64,000 nt of DNA from Xanthomonas sp. F10. Lineage in GTDB: Bacteria; Pseudomonadota; Gammaproteobacteria; Xanthomonadales; Xanthomonadaceae. Where the stretch lies: assembly GCF_014206815.1 (NCBI RefSeq), contig NZ_JACHNP010000001.1, positions 462,456 to 526,455 on the forward strand. The letters run 5' to 3'. The notes beneath the pieces were generated by a model, which did not search any database, was not told the DNA's origin, and saw nothing but the letters and a program-made list of their open reading frames with translations. Below, piece by piece: positions 18,062 through 27,673 of this stretch. Each line of letters begins with the position of its first letter. The stretch's first letter is position 1. Position numbers and translations under genes: made by a program.

Positions 18062-18127
18062 GGCGACCTCAAGCCGATCGAAGCGACGATGCGCGCGCTG
18101 AAGCCGGGCCAGATGCAGGTGCCGGAC
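18062..18127 (+). pseudogene. relic of an M16 peptidase 3' end
   Basis: This 66-bp stretch reads GDLKPIEATMRALKPGQMQ and matches the end of the intact M16 gene at 16789-16853, which reads GDLKQIEAPVRALKLGEVQ, in the same codon register. Only the tail remains, with no body and no stop in the expected place. It indicates that a second M16 gene, or a copied 3' end, once lay here. Confidence 0.65.
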
Positions 18128-18238
18128 CGACGGGCCGCCGGTCTGGCGCTGCTCGGCCACCGCGCATGCCGCGCCAGGAACCGATCGCAGCGCAGTCGTC
18201 GCAGGACCGCATCAGCGCAGCCGCGCGGCGCGCATCGC

Positions 18239-18595
18239 TCAGTGGAAGCTCACCGTGCGCACGTCTTCGCCGTCGCCCCAGCGGGTACAGGCGTCGCTTC
18301 CCTCGATCCAGACCGGCTTCCCCGCCATGTAGGCGGACAGCAGCATCGCCAACTGCGCCTTGCCGGTATCGGACGTTTCGTCCTTGATCATGTAGTACGC
18401 GGTGTTCGCGGCGCACGCCGGGCGCTGCGTCGGCGTGCCATTGAGCACGACGTAGTGCACGCCATCGGTCGCGCGGACCGACAGGTCTTTGATCGTGCCG
18501 GTCACGCTGCTGGCGGACGCCAGGCCGCTCGACAGCGAGAGCGCCAGCACAACAGCGGAAAGCGCGCGGGAACGGCGAGGAGCCGGCAGGGTCAT
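18239..18595 (-). CDS. small secreted protein of unknown function
   Basis: The 118-residue precursor has a signal peptide (MTLPAPRRSRALSAVVLALSLSSGLASA), leaving a mature protein of about 90 residues beginning SSVTGTIKDLSVRATDG. Two Cys (RPACAANTAYY and SDACTRWGDGED) could form a disulfide. The pattern of short beta strands (VHYVVLNG, AYYMIKDE, KPVWIEG) suggests a small beta-barrel. The ATG at 18595 has AAGGAC about 8 bp upstream. Similar short secreted proteins occur in this bacterial family, but no function is known. It diverges from the GAF-protein gene. Confidence 0.78.
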   Translation of the reverse strand: MTLPAPRRSRALSAVVLALSLSSGLASASSVTGTIKDLSVRATDGVHYVVLNGTPTQRPACAANTAYYMIKDETSDTGKAQLAMLLSAYMAGKPVWIEGSDACTRWGDGEDVRTVSFH

Positions 18596-18920
18596 GATGA
18601 TCGTCCTTGCGAAGTGACGGCGCATGCTGGCGCCGAAGCAATGCATCCAGCGCCATCCGGAGGCGGCGGCACGGTCATCGCAGATGCCATTGCGAGCGCG
18701 ACACTCCGGCGTACTGAACAGCCCGGGAAATGCGGATGCTATCACGGTCTATTCACAAATTTGGCGCATCGCCCAGGTCGTCATCATCCGCGACGCCATG
18801 CCGCTTACGCGCAGGGTCTCGCGTGCAGTTCGTCACGCTTGCGCGCTTGTCCACGCGCCGTCTCAACGCCCTGCGGTATCGTGCTGCGCCTCGCGATCCG
18901 CGCCCTATCCGACGCCGCCC
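18596..18920. other. divergent intergenic region, no gene seen
   Basis: This 325-bp region between divergent genes must hold both promoters. An AT-rich patch at about 18737-18760 is the best promoter candidate, but no clear -35/-10 pair could be fixed. Confidence 0.4.
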
Positions 18921-19847
18921 ATGACCGATGAAGCCCAGCGCCAGCGTGTCCTCGACAGCTACCACATCGTCGACAGCCTGCCCGAGGACGCCTACCAGGA
19001 CATCGTGCAGATCGCCGCCGCCCTGTGCGACACGCCGATCGCGCTGCTGTCGCTGGTGGATCGCGACCGGCAATGGTTCAAGGCGCGGATGGGCCTGGAG
19101 GTGCCGCAGACCGAACGCAGCCAGGCGGTGTGCGACCACGCGATCCGTGAGCCCGAGCAACTGCTGGAAGTGCCCGACCTCGCCGACGACCCGCGGTTCG
19201 CCGACATCTCCGTGGTCCGCGGCGACATCGGCGCGCGCTTCTATGCCGGCATGCCGCTGGTGACCGAGGAGGGCGTCGCGCTGGGCACGGTGTGCGTGCT
19301 GGACACCACGCCGCGCGAACTCAAGGACGCCCAGCGCGACGGCCTGCGCGCGCTGGCGCGCACCGCCATGCGCCTGCTCGACGCGCGCCGGGATGCGCTG
19401 CAGCGCCAACGCGAGGCGCTCCTGCAAGCGCACCCGGTTGGCGACAACACGGACGCTGGCAGCGACGGCCGCTACCGGGTGGTGATCCTGGAAGTGCAGG
19501 AACTGGCCGCGCTGGCCGAGCGGCAGAGCGAACGCCTGCTGGGCAGCAGCCTGCAGCAACTCGACCGCACCCTGGCCAGCTACGTGCAGGACGACGCCGC
19601 CGCCGACAGTGTGGACCGGGCGACCGACAGCGCCGAGTTCATCGTCATGCTGCATGGCGCCGATGCCGAGCAGAAGCTGCGCGGCCTGCGCGAGATCGCC
19701 GCGCGGCAGCAGGCGCTCGGGCTGACCGTGCTGGTCGGCGACGCCCAGGCCATGCGGGCGGACGAGCCGATCGGGCAGGTGTTCCTGCGCGCCGAGGCCG
19801 CGCTCAGCGCCGAGAAGGACCGCCAGCGGCCGCAGCAGTCGGCCTGA
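18921..19847 (+). CDS. GAF-domain protein with degenerate GGDEF-like C-terminal half
   Basis: The 308-residue cytoplasmic sensor-type protein begins MTDEAQRQRVLDSYHIVDSL. Residues about 20-150 form a GAF domain of the kind found before GGDEF or kinase modules, with AAALCDTPIALLSLVDRDRQWFKA, the QAVCDHAI segment and FYAGMPLVTEEGVALGTVCVLD. Residues about 175-300 resemble a GGDEF domain in layout (a VVILEVQEL strand, SAEFIVML in the place of GGDEF, LTVLVGDAQ, then FLRAEAALSAEK), but the GGDEF signature itself is replaced by TDSAEF. Cyclic-di-GMP synthesis is therefore unlikely; a regulatory or binding role is more plausible. The start codon is clear, and the gene is monocistronic. Confidence 0.85.
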   Translation: MTDEAQRQRVLDSYHIVDSLPEDAYQDIVQIAAALCDTPIALLSLVDRDRQWFKARMGLEVPQTERSQAVCDHAIREPEQLLEVPDLADDPRFADISVVRGDIGARFYAGMPLVTEEGVALGTVCVLDTTPRELKDAQRDGLRALARTAMRLLDARRDALQRQREALLQAHPVGDNTDAGSDGRYRVVILEVQELAALAERQSERLLGSSLQQLDRTLASYVQDDAAADSVDRATDSAEFIVMLHGADAEQKLRGLREIAARQQALGLTVLVGDAQAMRADEPIGQVFLRAEAALSAEKDRQRPQQSA

Positions 19848-20205
19848 CCGGCGGATCGCCGACCGGCGCGCGTGGCGCGCTGACAGCGCCACCTCCCTGA
19901 TCCGCGCAGCGGGCGAGCGCCTACGCGCACCGGCCTTGGCGGCGCGCTGAGCGCCCAGCCGCCCCGCTCTGGGCGAGCGGCGCCAACCATTCTGCAGATG
20001 ACGTGCCCCGGCTGAGCCGGCGACGGGCAGCCACGAGCGGCCCCGTTCTTGCATCTCCCCGGACGTTGCGGTCCCTCGCCGGTGCGAGCCGGGCGGCGCG
20101 CGGCCGCCAGGGCAGGATCGGCAGCCGCGCCTGCGGAGCCGGCCGCACGCCCCGTCTCCGCTTCGGTCGTTTACCATGCCGCACGCATCCTGCTCTGGAC
20201 CCGAC
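19848..20205. other. intergenic region, no gene seen
   Basis: These 358 bp are GC-rich, with several short inverted repeats (for example near 19860-19885 and 19945-19990) but no convincing gene or terminator with a U-tract. The trehalase promoter should lie in its right part. Confidence 0.35.
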
Positions 20206-21897
20206 ATGAGCCATGCCGCTCCTCCCTGCTGCACCCCGCTGCTGAGCCTGTCGCTCGGCCTGTTGCTGGGCACCGCCGACACCGCCATGGCCGAGGCCGC
20301 GCCCGCGACCACGCTGACCGCCCCGGCACCGCCGCCGCAGACGCCCGACCTGGCCTACCCGGAACTGTTCCAGGCGGTGCAGCAGCAGGAGCTGTTCGAC
20401 GACCAGAAGCACTTCGTCGATGCGCTGCCGCTGCGCGACCCGGCGCTGATCAACGCCGACTATCTGGCGCAGCGCCAGCAACCCGGCTTCGACCTGCGCC
20501 GCTTCGTCGCCGCCAACTTCGAGGAATCCGGCCCGGTGCAGACCGAGGCGATCCGCCAGGACACCGGCCTGCGCGAGCACATCGACGCGCTGTGGCCGCT
20601 GCTGGTGCGCCGCCAGGTCGACGTGCCGCCCTACAGCAGCCTGCTGTCGCTGCCGCACCCCTACGTGGTGCCGGGCGGGCGCTTCCGCGAGGTCTACTAC
20701 TGGGATTCCTACTTCACCATGCTCGGCCTGGTGGAGAGCGGCGAGCACGAACGCAGCCGGCAGATGCTGGACAACTTCGCCTACCTGATCGACACCTACG
20801 GGCACATCCCCAACGGCAACCGCACCTACTACCTGAGCCGTTCGCAGCCGCCGTTCTTCTCGCACATGGTGCAGTTGCAGGCCAAGGTGGAAGGCGATGC
20901 CGCCTACGCGCGCTACCTGCCGCAGTTGCAGAAGGAGTACGCGTACTGGATGGAAGGCGCGCAGAGCCTGGCCCCGGGCAGCGCGCATGCGCACGTGGTG
21001 CGGCTGGCCGACGGCAGCCTGCTCAACCGTTACTGGGACGCCCGCGACACGCCGCGCCCGGAAGCCTGGCTGCACGACGTGCGCACCGCGGCCGAGGCCA
21101 AGGACCGCCCGGCGGCCGAGGTCTACCGCGACCTGCGCGCCGGCGCCGAGAGCGGCTGGGACTATTCCAGCCGCTGGCTGGGCGACCGCAAGACCCTGGC
21201 CAGCATCCGCACCACCGCCATCGTCCCGGTCGACCTCAACAGCCTGCTCTACCACCTGGAGAGCACCCTGGCCCTGGCCTGCGCCAAGAACCCCGGCGCG
21301 GCCGGCTGCGACACCGACTACGCGGCCCTGGCCAGCGCGCGCAAGACCGCGATCGACAAGCACCTGTGGAGCGACGCCGGCTACTACACCGACTACGACT
21401 GGCAGCAGCGCCGGCTGCGCGAGCAGGTCACCGCCGCGGCGCTGTACCCGCTGTTCGTCGGGGTCGCCTCGCCGGCGCGGGCCAAGCGCAGCGCCGACAC
21501 CGTGCAGGCGCAGTTGCTGCGCCCGGGCGGCGTGGCGACCACGCGCCTGCACACCGGCCAGCAGTGGGACGAGCCCAACGGCTGGGCGCCGCTGCAATGG
21601 ATCGCCGTGGACGGCCTGCGCCGCTACGGCCAGGACGCGCTGGCCCAGCGCATCGGCAGCCGTTTCCTGGCGCGGGTGCAGGCGCTGTTCGCACAACAGC
21701 ACAAGCTGGTGGAGAAATACGGGGTGGACGCGCAGGCCGAGGGCGGTGGCGGCGGCGAGTACGCGCTGCAGGACGGCTTCGGCTGGACCAACGGCGTGAC
21801 CCTGTTGCTGCTGGATCTGTACAGCGCCCCCGCCGCGGCGGCACCCACCGCGCCGCAGGCGCGTGCGCAGCCGGAGCCGGAGCCGGCGTTGCCCTGA
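20206..21897 (+). CDS. treA: periplasmic trehalase (GH37)
   Basis: This enzyme hydrolyses trehalose to two glucose molecules in the periplasm. The 563-residue precursor has a signal peptide (LLSLSLGLLLGTADTAMA). Both GH37 trehalase signatures are present: PGGRFREVYYWDSYFTMLGL near residue 161, and QWDEPNGWAPLQW near 448. The general acid Asp is expected in the AESGWDYSSRW segment. The Gly-rich EGGGGGEYALQDGFGWTNGV matches the C-terminal trehalase lid. The length is usual for bacterial TreA. The start could also be ATG 20176, ten codons upstream; neither has a strong ribosome-binding site. It probably supports use of osmolyte trehalose and is monocistronic. Confidence 0.95.
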   Translation: MSHAAPPCCTPLLSLSLGLLLGTADTAMAEAAPATTLTAPAPPPQTPDLAYPELFQAVQQQELFDDQKHFVDALPLRDPALINADYLAQRQQPGFDLRRFVAANFEESGPVQTEAIRQDTGLREHIDALWPLLVRRQVDVPPYSSLLSLPHPYVVPGGRFREVYYWDSYFTMLGLVESGEHERSRQMLDNFAYLIDTYGHIPNGNRTYYLSRSQPPFFSHMVQLQAKVEGDAAYARYLPQLQKEYAYWMEGAQSLAPGSAHAHVVRLADGSLLNRYWDARDTPRPEAWLHDVRTAAEAKDRPAAEVYRDLRAGAESGWDYSSRWLGDRKTLASIRTTAIVPVDLNSLLYHLESTLALACAKNPGAAGCDTDYAALASARKTAIDKHLWSDAGYYTDYDWQQRRLREQVTAAALYPLFVGVASPARAKRSADTVQAQLLRPGGVATTRLHTGQQWDEPNGWAPLQWIAVDGLRRYGQDALAQRIGSRFLARVQALFAQQHKLVEKYGVDAQAEGGGGGEYALQDGFGWTNGVTLLLLDLYSAPAAAAPTAPQARAQPEPEPALP

Positions 21898-21997
21898 GTC
21901 GCCAGCCGTCCAGACGTCGCCCGGCCGGGGCACGCGCCTCGCGCCGAACGCACCGTGGGGTGTGTCGGCCTGCGCAGGGCCGGCAGGAGCGTGAGCG

Positions 21998-23512
21998 ATG
22001 ACCGCGACCGGCGCCTCCGCGGTCGGTGACGTGGCCGACCGGGACATGGCCGCACAGGCCGAGGTGGTGCGCGGCCTGCCGTCGCAGGCCCAGCTGTGGC
22101 AGTGGATCGAACGCCTGAACGGGTTCGGTCCGCGCCTGACCGGCACCCCGGCGCACGCTGCGGCGATCGACTTCCTGGCCGCCGAACTGCAGGCGTTGGG
22201 CCTGCAGGTGCAGCGCGACCACCTGCCGCTACGCCGCTGGACGGCGCATGCCACGCACCTGACCCTGGACGACGGCAGCGTGATCGCGGTCGCGGCGCCC
22301 TTGCCCTATTCCGGCACCACCGCACCCGACGGCCTCGCCGGCGAGCTGGTCTGGTTCGACGGCCGCCCGCGCTCGTTCCGCAAGGCACGCGGCAAGATCG
22401 CGGTGGTGGTCCTGCGCCGCCGCGACCTCGACCGGACCTTGCTGACGCTGGCGTTCAAGCGCAAGGCGCGGCTGCCCGACGGTGACGCCGACTTCGCGGA
22501 GTCGCCCATCACCACCCCGCTACTGACCGGCCTGCAGGCGGTGGCGCTGGACAAGGCGCGACGGCAGGGCGTGCGCGCGGTGATCTGCGTGTTCGAGGGC
22601 GTTTCCGAGGCGCAACTGCAGGGCCAGATCCTCCCGTTCACCACGCCGTACCGCGACCTTCCCGCGGTATGGGTGAGTGCGCGTCACGCCGAGGCGCTGC
22701 GTGCCGCGGCCGCGCAGCGCAGGCAGGCGCGGCTGACCCTGCACGCCACGCTGCAGGACACCACCACCGACACGCTGTATGCCGTGCTGCCGGGCCGTGC
22801 GCAAGACGAGACGATCATCGTCAACACCCATACCGACGGACCGAACGCCTGCGAGGAGAACGGCGCGGCCGGCGTGTTGGCACTGGCCCACGCCTTCGCC
22901 GCGCTGCCGCGCGCGGCGCGTCGCCGCACCCTGGTGTTCGTGCTGGTCACCGGCCATTTCCAATTGCCGCAGATCGGCGTGCGCGGGCGCCAGGCGACCT
23001 CGGCCTGGCTGCAACGGCATCCGCAGCTGTGGGACGGCCATGGCAGCCACGCGCGCGCGGTGGCCGGCATCACCATCGAACACCTCGGCTGCACCGAATG
23101 GCGCGACGACCTGGCGGCCGGCACGCCGGCACCGACCGGCAAGCTGGAACGGGACCTGGTGTACACCGCCACGCCGACGCTGGATGCGCTGTATCGGCAG
23201 GCGTGCGCCGGGCGCAGCAAACTGCGTGCGCTGACCCTGTCGCCGCGCCTGGACGTGGCGATGCTCGGCGAGGGCCAGCCGCTGTACCAGGCCGGCATCC
23301 CGGTCGTGGCCAACTGCCCGATCCCCGACTATCTCTGCCAGGTATTGCCGGACGGCGGCATCGCGCGCCTGGACCCTGGGTATGCGCAGCAACAGGTGGA
23401 GACCTTCGCGCGGCTGCTGGCGCAACTCGACCACCTCGATGCCGCGCAGATCGGACGCATTCCCTTCACGCCGGGCAGGCTGCTGTCCCGCCTGATCGAA
23501 CGCCTGCGCTGA
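21998..23512 (+). CDS. divergent M28-like protein with PA-like domain
   Basis: The 504-residue protein has the layout of an M28 peptidase (SQAQLWQWIERLNGFGPRLTGTPAHAAAIDFL at the front, a PA-like insertion, then the core), but the metal ligands are changed. The core reads NTHTDGPNACEENGAAGVLALA, with His and Asp of the first motif kept and Glu-Glu-Asn where Asp-Asn-Ala is normal; the usual Glu-Glu pair is replaced by VLVTGHFQLP. A later EHLG keeps a Glu-His. There is no signal peptide. It may be a metal-altered hydrolase or a non-peptidase relative. ATG 21998 has AGGAG 8 bp upstream, so the start is sound. Confidence 0.8.
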   Translation: MTATGASAVGDVADRDMAAQAEVVRGLPSQAQLWQWIERLNGFGPRLTGTPAHAAAIDFLAAELQALGLQVQRDHLPLRRWTAHATHLTLDDGSVIAVAAPLPYSGTTAPDGLAGELVWFDGRPRSFRKARGKIAVVVLRRRDLDRTLLTLAFKRKARLPDGDADFAESPITTPLLTGLQAVALDKARRQGVRAVICVFEGVSEAQLQGQILPFTTPYRDLPAVWVSARHAEALRAAAAQRRQARLTLHATLQDTTTDTLYAVLPGRAQDETIIVNTHTDGPNACEENGAAGVLALAHAFAALPRAARRRTLVFVLVTGHFQLPQIGVRGRQATSAWLQRHPQLWDGHGSHARAVAGITIEHLGCTEWRDDLAAGTPAPTGKLERDLVYTATPTLDALYRQACAGRSKLRALTLSPRLDVAMLGEGQPLYQAGIPVVANCPIPDYLCQVLPDGGIARLDPGYAQQQVETFARLLAQLDHLDAAQIGRIPFTPGRLLSRLIERLR

Positions 23513-23521
23513 GCCGCCACG

Positions 23522-24295
23522 CTACTGCGCCGGCGTCTCCACCGCGATGCCCATCGCGGTGCGGTAACGCTGGTACAGCGCCATCACCTTGTCGATGTAC
23601 TCGCGGGTCTCCGCATACGGCGGCACGCCACCGTAGCGCGCCACCGTGCCGATGCCGGCGTTGTAGGCTGCCGCGGCCAGCACCCGGTCGCCGGCGTAGC
23701 GGCGCAACAGCGCGCGCATGTAGCGGGCACCGCCGGCGATAGACTGGTCGGCCGCGAACGGGTCGCGCACGCCATATTCCTTCGCCACCTCCGGCAACAG
23801 CTGCATGACCCCCTGCGCGCCCTTGGGCGAGACCGCGGCGGCGTCGAAGCCGCTCTCGGCATGCGCGATCGCGCGCAGCCACGGCTCGTCCACCCCGGTG
23901 GCACGGGCCGCGGCACGGAACGGCCGGGCGTGCACCCGCAGTTGCGGCGCCCCGAGCTTGCCCAGGCCGGGATGCGCACTCTCGCCGGGCGGGGTCACGG
24001 CGGTGAAGCGCAGGTAGGGCCGCGAGCCCGGCAGGTTGCGCGTGGAGTAGACCAGTTGGCCGTCCTGCTCGCGCTCGTACAATGTGCCGCTGAACACGCC
24101 CAGGTTGCCCCACAGGTTGGGCGTGGCGATCGCGGCATCGTCCAGTTCCTTCGGCGTGCAGCGCGAGCCCGGTTCCGGCGCCGTGGCCAGACTGACCGTG
24201 CCATCGCGCACGCAGCGGTACACGGTGCGCGCAGAAGCGCCGGCGACGACGCCACAGCACAGCAACAGGCACAGCGCGGCACGGGCGAGCGGCAT
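23522..24295 (-). CDS. periplasmic lytic transglycosylase, SLT domain
   Basis: This 257-residue murein-cleaving enzyme makes 1,6-anhydromuropeptides. A signal peptide (ALCLLLCCGVVAGASA) is followed by a DUF4124-like segment, with RTVYRCVRDGTVSLATAPEPGSRC. The SLT domain (about 125-240) has the catalytic Glu in IAHAESGFDAAAVSPKGAQGVMQLLPEVA, then YGVRDPFAADQSIAGGARYMRALLRRY and LAAAAYNAGIGTVARYGGVPPYAET, all typical. It is convergent with the upstream M28-like gene (9 bp apart) and its promoter lies beside a palindrome array. It is probably involved in wall turnover; similar enzymes help build secretion machines. Confidence 0.9.
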   Translation of the reverse strand: MPLARAALCLLLCCGVVAGASARTVYRCVRDGTVSLATAPEPGSRCTPKELDDAAIATPNLWGNLGVFSGTLYEREQDGQLVYSTRNLPGSRPYLRFTAVTPPGESAHPGLGKLGAPQLRVHARPFRAAARATGVDEPWLRAIAHAESGFDAAAVSPKGAQGVMQLLPEVAKEYGVRDPFAADQSIAGGARYMRALLRRYAGDRVLAAAAYNAGIGTVARYGGVPPYAETREYIDKVMALYQRYRTAMGIAVETPAQ

Positions 24296-24394
24296 CGGGC
24301 AACTGATCGGACGGGACGGGCGCGCATCATCGCGCAGCGCGCGTCGAGGCGAGTGATGGCGGGGTTCGGTACGCTGCCCGACAGCGCCTCCCTC

Positions 24395-24708
24395 GTAGGA
24401 GCGGCTTCAGCCGCGACCACGGCTTCCCTGCAATGCCATCGCGGCTGAAGCCGCTCCTACAGGAATCCGTAGCAAGCTGGCGGGTGCACTGTGGGAGGGA
24501 CTTCCGTCCCGACGCTTCCAAGTCGAATACACCGCATCCTCCGCCTGCGCGGCTGAAGGACGCCTCCGACACCCGAGGGGAGCACACCCGTAGGGGCGGC
24601 TTCAGCCGCGACGAGGCCTTCCCTGGAAAGCCATCGCGGCTGAAGCCGCTCCTACAGGAATCCGCAGCAAGCTGGCGGGCGCACTGTGGGAGGGACTTCA
24701 GTCCCGAC
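24395..24708. repeat. palindrome array: two tandem copies of a 195-bp unit
   Basis: Six palindromes occupy 24395-24417, 24438-24460, 24491-24513, 24590-24612, 24633-24655 and 24686-24708. Corresponding members are exactly 195 bp apart, so a three-palindrome unit was duplicated. The same two palindrome families as at 4138-4602 are present, in the order direct, inverted, then the GTGGGAGGGACTT variant. Confidence 0.9.
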
Positions 24709-24730
24709 GCTACCAAGGTCGAATCACCGC

Positions 24731-25771
<1,041 letters not shown>

Positions 25772-26041
25772 GACGGTCGAGGATCCATGGGCAGGCGCGA
25801 GAGCGGATGTGGGGGGATGGACCGGTACAGCGTGCCGCGAGTTCCGTTGCCGGCGCGTGCCGCCGCGCGCGGCGGGCGACGACACGGCGCCACCTGCAGC
25901 CCCTCTGGGCACGCAAAGCCTTGTCCTGCCAGGGATTGCGCCGGCCTGCGCGGAAACCGGCTAAGGTGGCGCGCGCCGGCGCTGCGACAGCCGGCGTACA
26001 GCCAGCGGGCGCCGACGCCCGCCCTGCCGCAGGAGAACCGC

Positions 26042-26827
26042 ATGACCCGACGCCTCGCCGCCGCCCTGCTCGGCGCCATACTCACGCTGCCGGCGCACGC
26101 CGCCCCGTCGCATCTGGACAGCGTCCTGCAACGCGGCGTGCTGCGCGTGTGCACCACCGGCGACTACGCGCCCTACAGCCGCCTGCGCGCCGACGGCGGC
26201 TACGAAGGCATCGACATCGCCCTGGCGCAGTCGCTGGCCGAGAGCCTGGAGGTCAAGCTGCAATGGGTGCCCACGCGCTGGCCGAGCCTGCTGCCGGACC
26301 TGCTTGCCGACCGCTGCGACATCGCCGTCGGCGGCATCTCGGTGTCGCTGCCGCGGCAGCGCCAGGCCTGGTTCAGCGCGGTGCTGGAGGTCGACGGCAA
26401 GATCCCGCTGGTGCGCTGCGCCGACCGCGCACGCTACGGCGACATCGCCCGGATCGACCGCCCCGAGGTGCGGGTGATCGAGCCGCGCGGCGGCACCAAC
26501 GAGGCCTTCGCCCGCCGCGAACTGCCGCATGCGCACCTGATCCTGTCCGACGACAACCCCGCCATCTTCCGCGAGCTGCGCGAGGGCCGCGCCGACGTCA
26601 TGATCACCGACGCCTCCGAGGCGCGCTTCCAGCAGCGCCAGGTGCCGGGCCTGTGCGCGGTGGCGCCGCAGCAGCCGCTGCAGTACAGCGAAAAGGCCTT
26701 CCTGCTGCCGCGCGATGACATGGCCTGGAAGGCCTACGTGGACCAGTGGCTGCACCTGAGCAAGGCCAGCGGTGCCTATGCGCGGGTCGTGGCGGCGTGG
26801 TTGGGCGAGCCGGAGACGAGGCCGTAG
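26042..26827 (+). CDS. pheC: periplasmic cyclohexadienyl dehydratase
   Basis: This exported enzyme converts prephenate or arogenate to phenylpyruvate or phenylalanine. The 261-residue precursor has a signal peptide (LLGAILTLPAHA) and the periplasmic-binding-protein fold that PheC shares. Landmarks match the Pseudomonas enzyme closely: RGVLRVCTTGDYAPYS, GGYEGIDIALAQSLAESL, PTRWPSLLPDLLADRCDIAVGG, EPRGGTNEAFARRELPHA, VMITDASEARFQQRQVPGLCAV, and EKAFLLPRDDMAWKAYVDQWLH. ATG 26042 has AGGAG 6 bp upstream. Why an aromatic-biosynthesis enzyme sits in the periplasm is unresolved in general. An amino-acid binding protein is the alternative, but the motif match favours PheC. Confidence 0.88.
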   Translation: MTRRLAAALLGAILTLPAHAAPSHLDSVLQRGVLRVCTTGDYAPYSRLRADGGYEGIDIALAQSLAESLEVKLQWVPTRWPSLLPDLLADRCDIAVGGISVSLPRQRQAWFSAVLEVDGKIPLVRCADRARYGDIARIDRPEVRVIEPRGGTNEAFARRELPHAHLILSDDNPAIFRELREGRADVMITDASEARFQQRQVPGLCAVAPQQPLQYSEKAFLLPRDDMAWKAYVDQWLHLSKASGAYARVVAAWLGEPETRP

Positions 26828-26916
26828 GCATCCGCCCCCCCCCACCGCGCGCAGCCGCTATGCTGCCGCAGCCGGCGGCGTTCGCCCCGGCATGGGGACC
26901 TCGACAAGGAGAGAGC

Positions 26917-27390
26917 ATGCGACTGCCATGGAGAACGCTCGCGCTGCTGGGCGTGATGTTGCTGGCCACCGGCTGCACGACCAACAGCGTGGTGCACCAG
27001 CGCTACAAGGCGACCACCGCCGAAACCTATTGGTACCAGCTCACCGGCAACGACGACACCGATGCCGAGAGCCTGGCCATGTTCCGCGGCCAGCTCGACG
27101 CGCAACTGGACGCGGCGCACCTGCATGGCACGCAGGGCCAGGCCAACGCGCGCAAGATGACCATCGTCATTGACCACTACTACATGCGCAGCAACGGTGC
27201 GCGCTTCTGGGCCGGCATCATGGCCGGGCGCGACAAGATCAAGAGCCGCGTTGCCATCGCCGATGCCAACGGCAAGACCGCCGCGCAGTTCGATGTGGAG
27301 TCGACCAACAGCACCGCCTGGGGCACCTCCGAAGGCCTGATCGAGCGCCACGCCGAAGAGATCGTCGCGCGGCTCAAGCAACTGCAGTAA
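26917..27390 (+). CDS. DUF4410-like lipoprotein
   Basis: This 157-residue lipoprotein has the lipobox LLATGC at residues 15-20, with Cys as the acylated residue. The mature part has a KATTAETYWYQLTGND opening, alternating strands and helices (KMTIVIDHYYMRSNGARFWAGIM, KIKSRVAIADANGKTAAQFDV), and ends IVARLKQLQ. The GRDKIKSRVAIADANGKTAAQFDV pattern resembles DUF4410 outer-membrane lipoproteins of unknown role. ATG 26917 is preceded by AAGGAGAG, a strong ribosome-binding site. It follows pheC by 89 bp and could be co-transcribed. A long imperfect hairpin at 27396-27434 probably ends the transcript. Confidence 0.8.
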   Translation: MRLPWRTLALLGVMLLATGCTTNSVVHQRYKATTAETYWYQLTGNDDTDAESLAMFRGQLDAQLDAAHLHGTQGQANARKMTIVIDHYYMRSNGARFWAGIMAGRDKIKSRVAIADANGKTAAQFDVESTNSTAWGTSEGLIERHAEEIVARLKQLQ

Positions 27391-27395
27391 CCCGT

Positions 27396-27434
27396 GGCGC
27401 CCTTGCAGGACTGCACCGGTCCTGCACGGGCGCC
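27396..27434 (+). terminator. hairpin after the lipoprotein gene
   Basis: A 15-bp stem with one mismatch joins 27396-27410 and 27420-27434 around a 9-nt loop, starting 6 bp after the stop codon. Confidence 0.6.
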
Positions 27435-27516
27435 GAAGCGCACCAACGCGCTGCCTGCAGCGCACCTCGAATCGCTTGATCCCGCGACACACAAGCCGGA
27501 TGCCGCTCCTCGTCTC

Positions 27517-27582
27517 GTAGGAGCGGCTTCAGCCGCGACGCGCTTTATCGGGAACGCCCGTCGCGGCTGAAGCCGCTCCTAC
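27517..27582. repeat. head-to-head pair of REP-like palindromes
   Basis: GTAGGAGCGGCTTCAGCCGC at 27517-27539 faces its complement at 27560-27582, with a 20-bp spacer, giving one large hairpin. Same element as at 4138-4602 and 24395-24708. Confidence 0.9.
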
Positions 27583-27673
27583 GGGACGCGCCTCGACGTG
27601 ATGGGAGATGTCCTGTCGTCGATCAAGCAGCAGCACGTCAGCTGCGCACGGCGTCCCGCAGTACCAGCACGGC

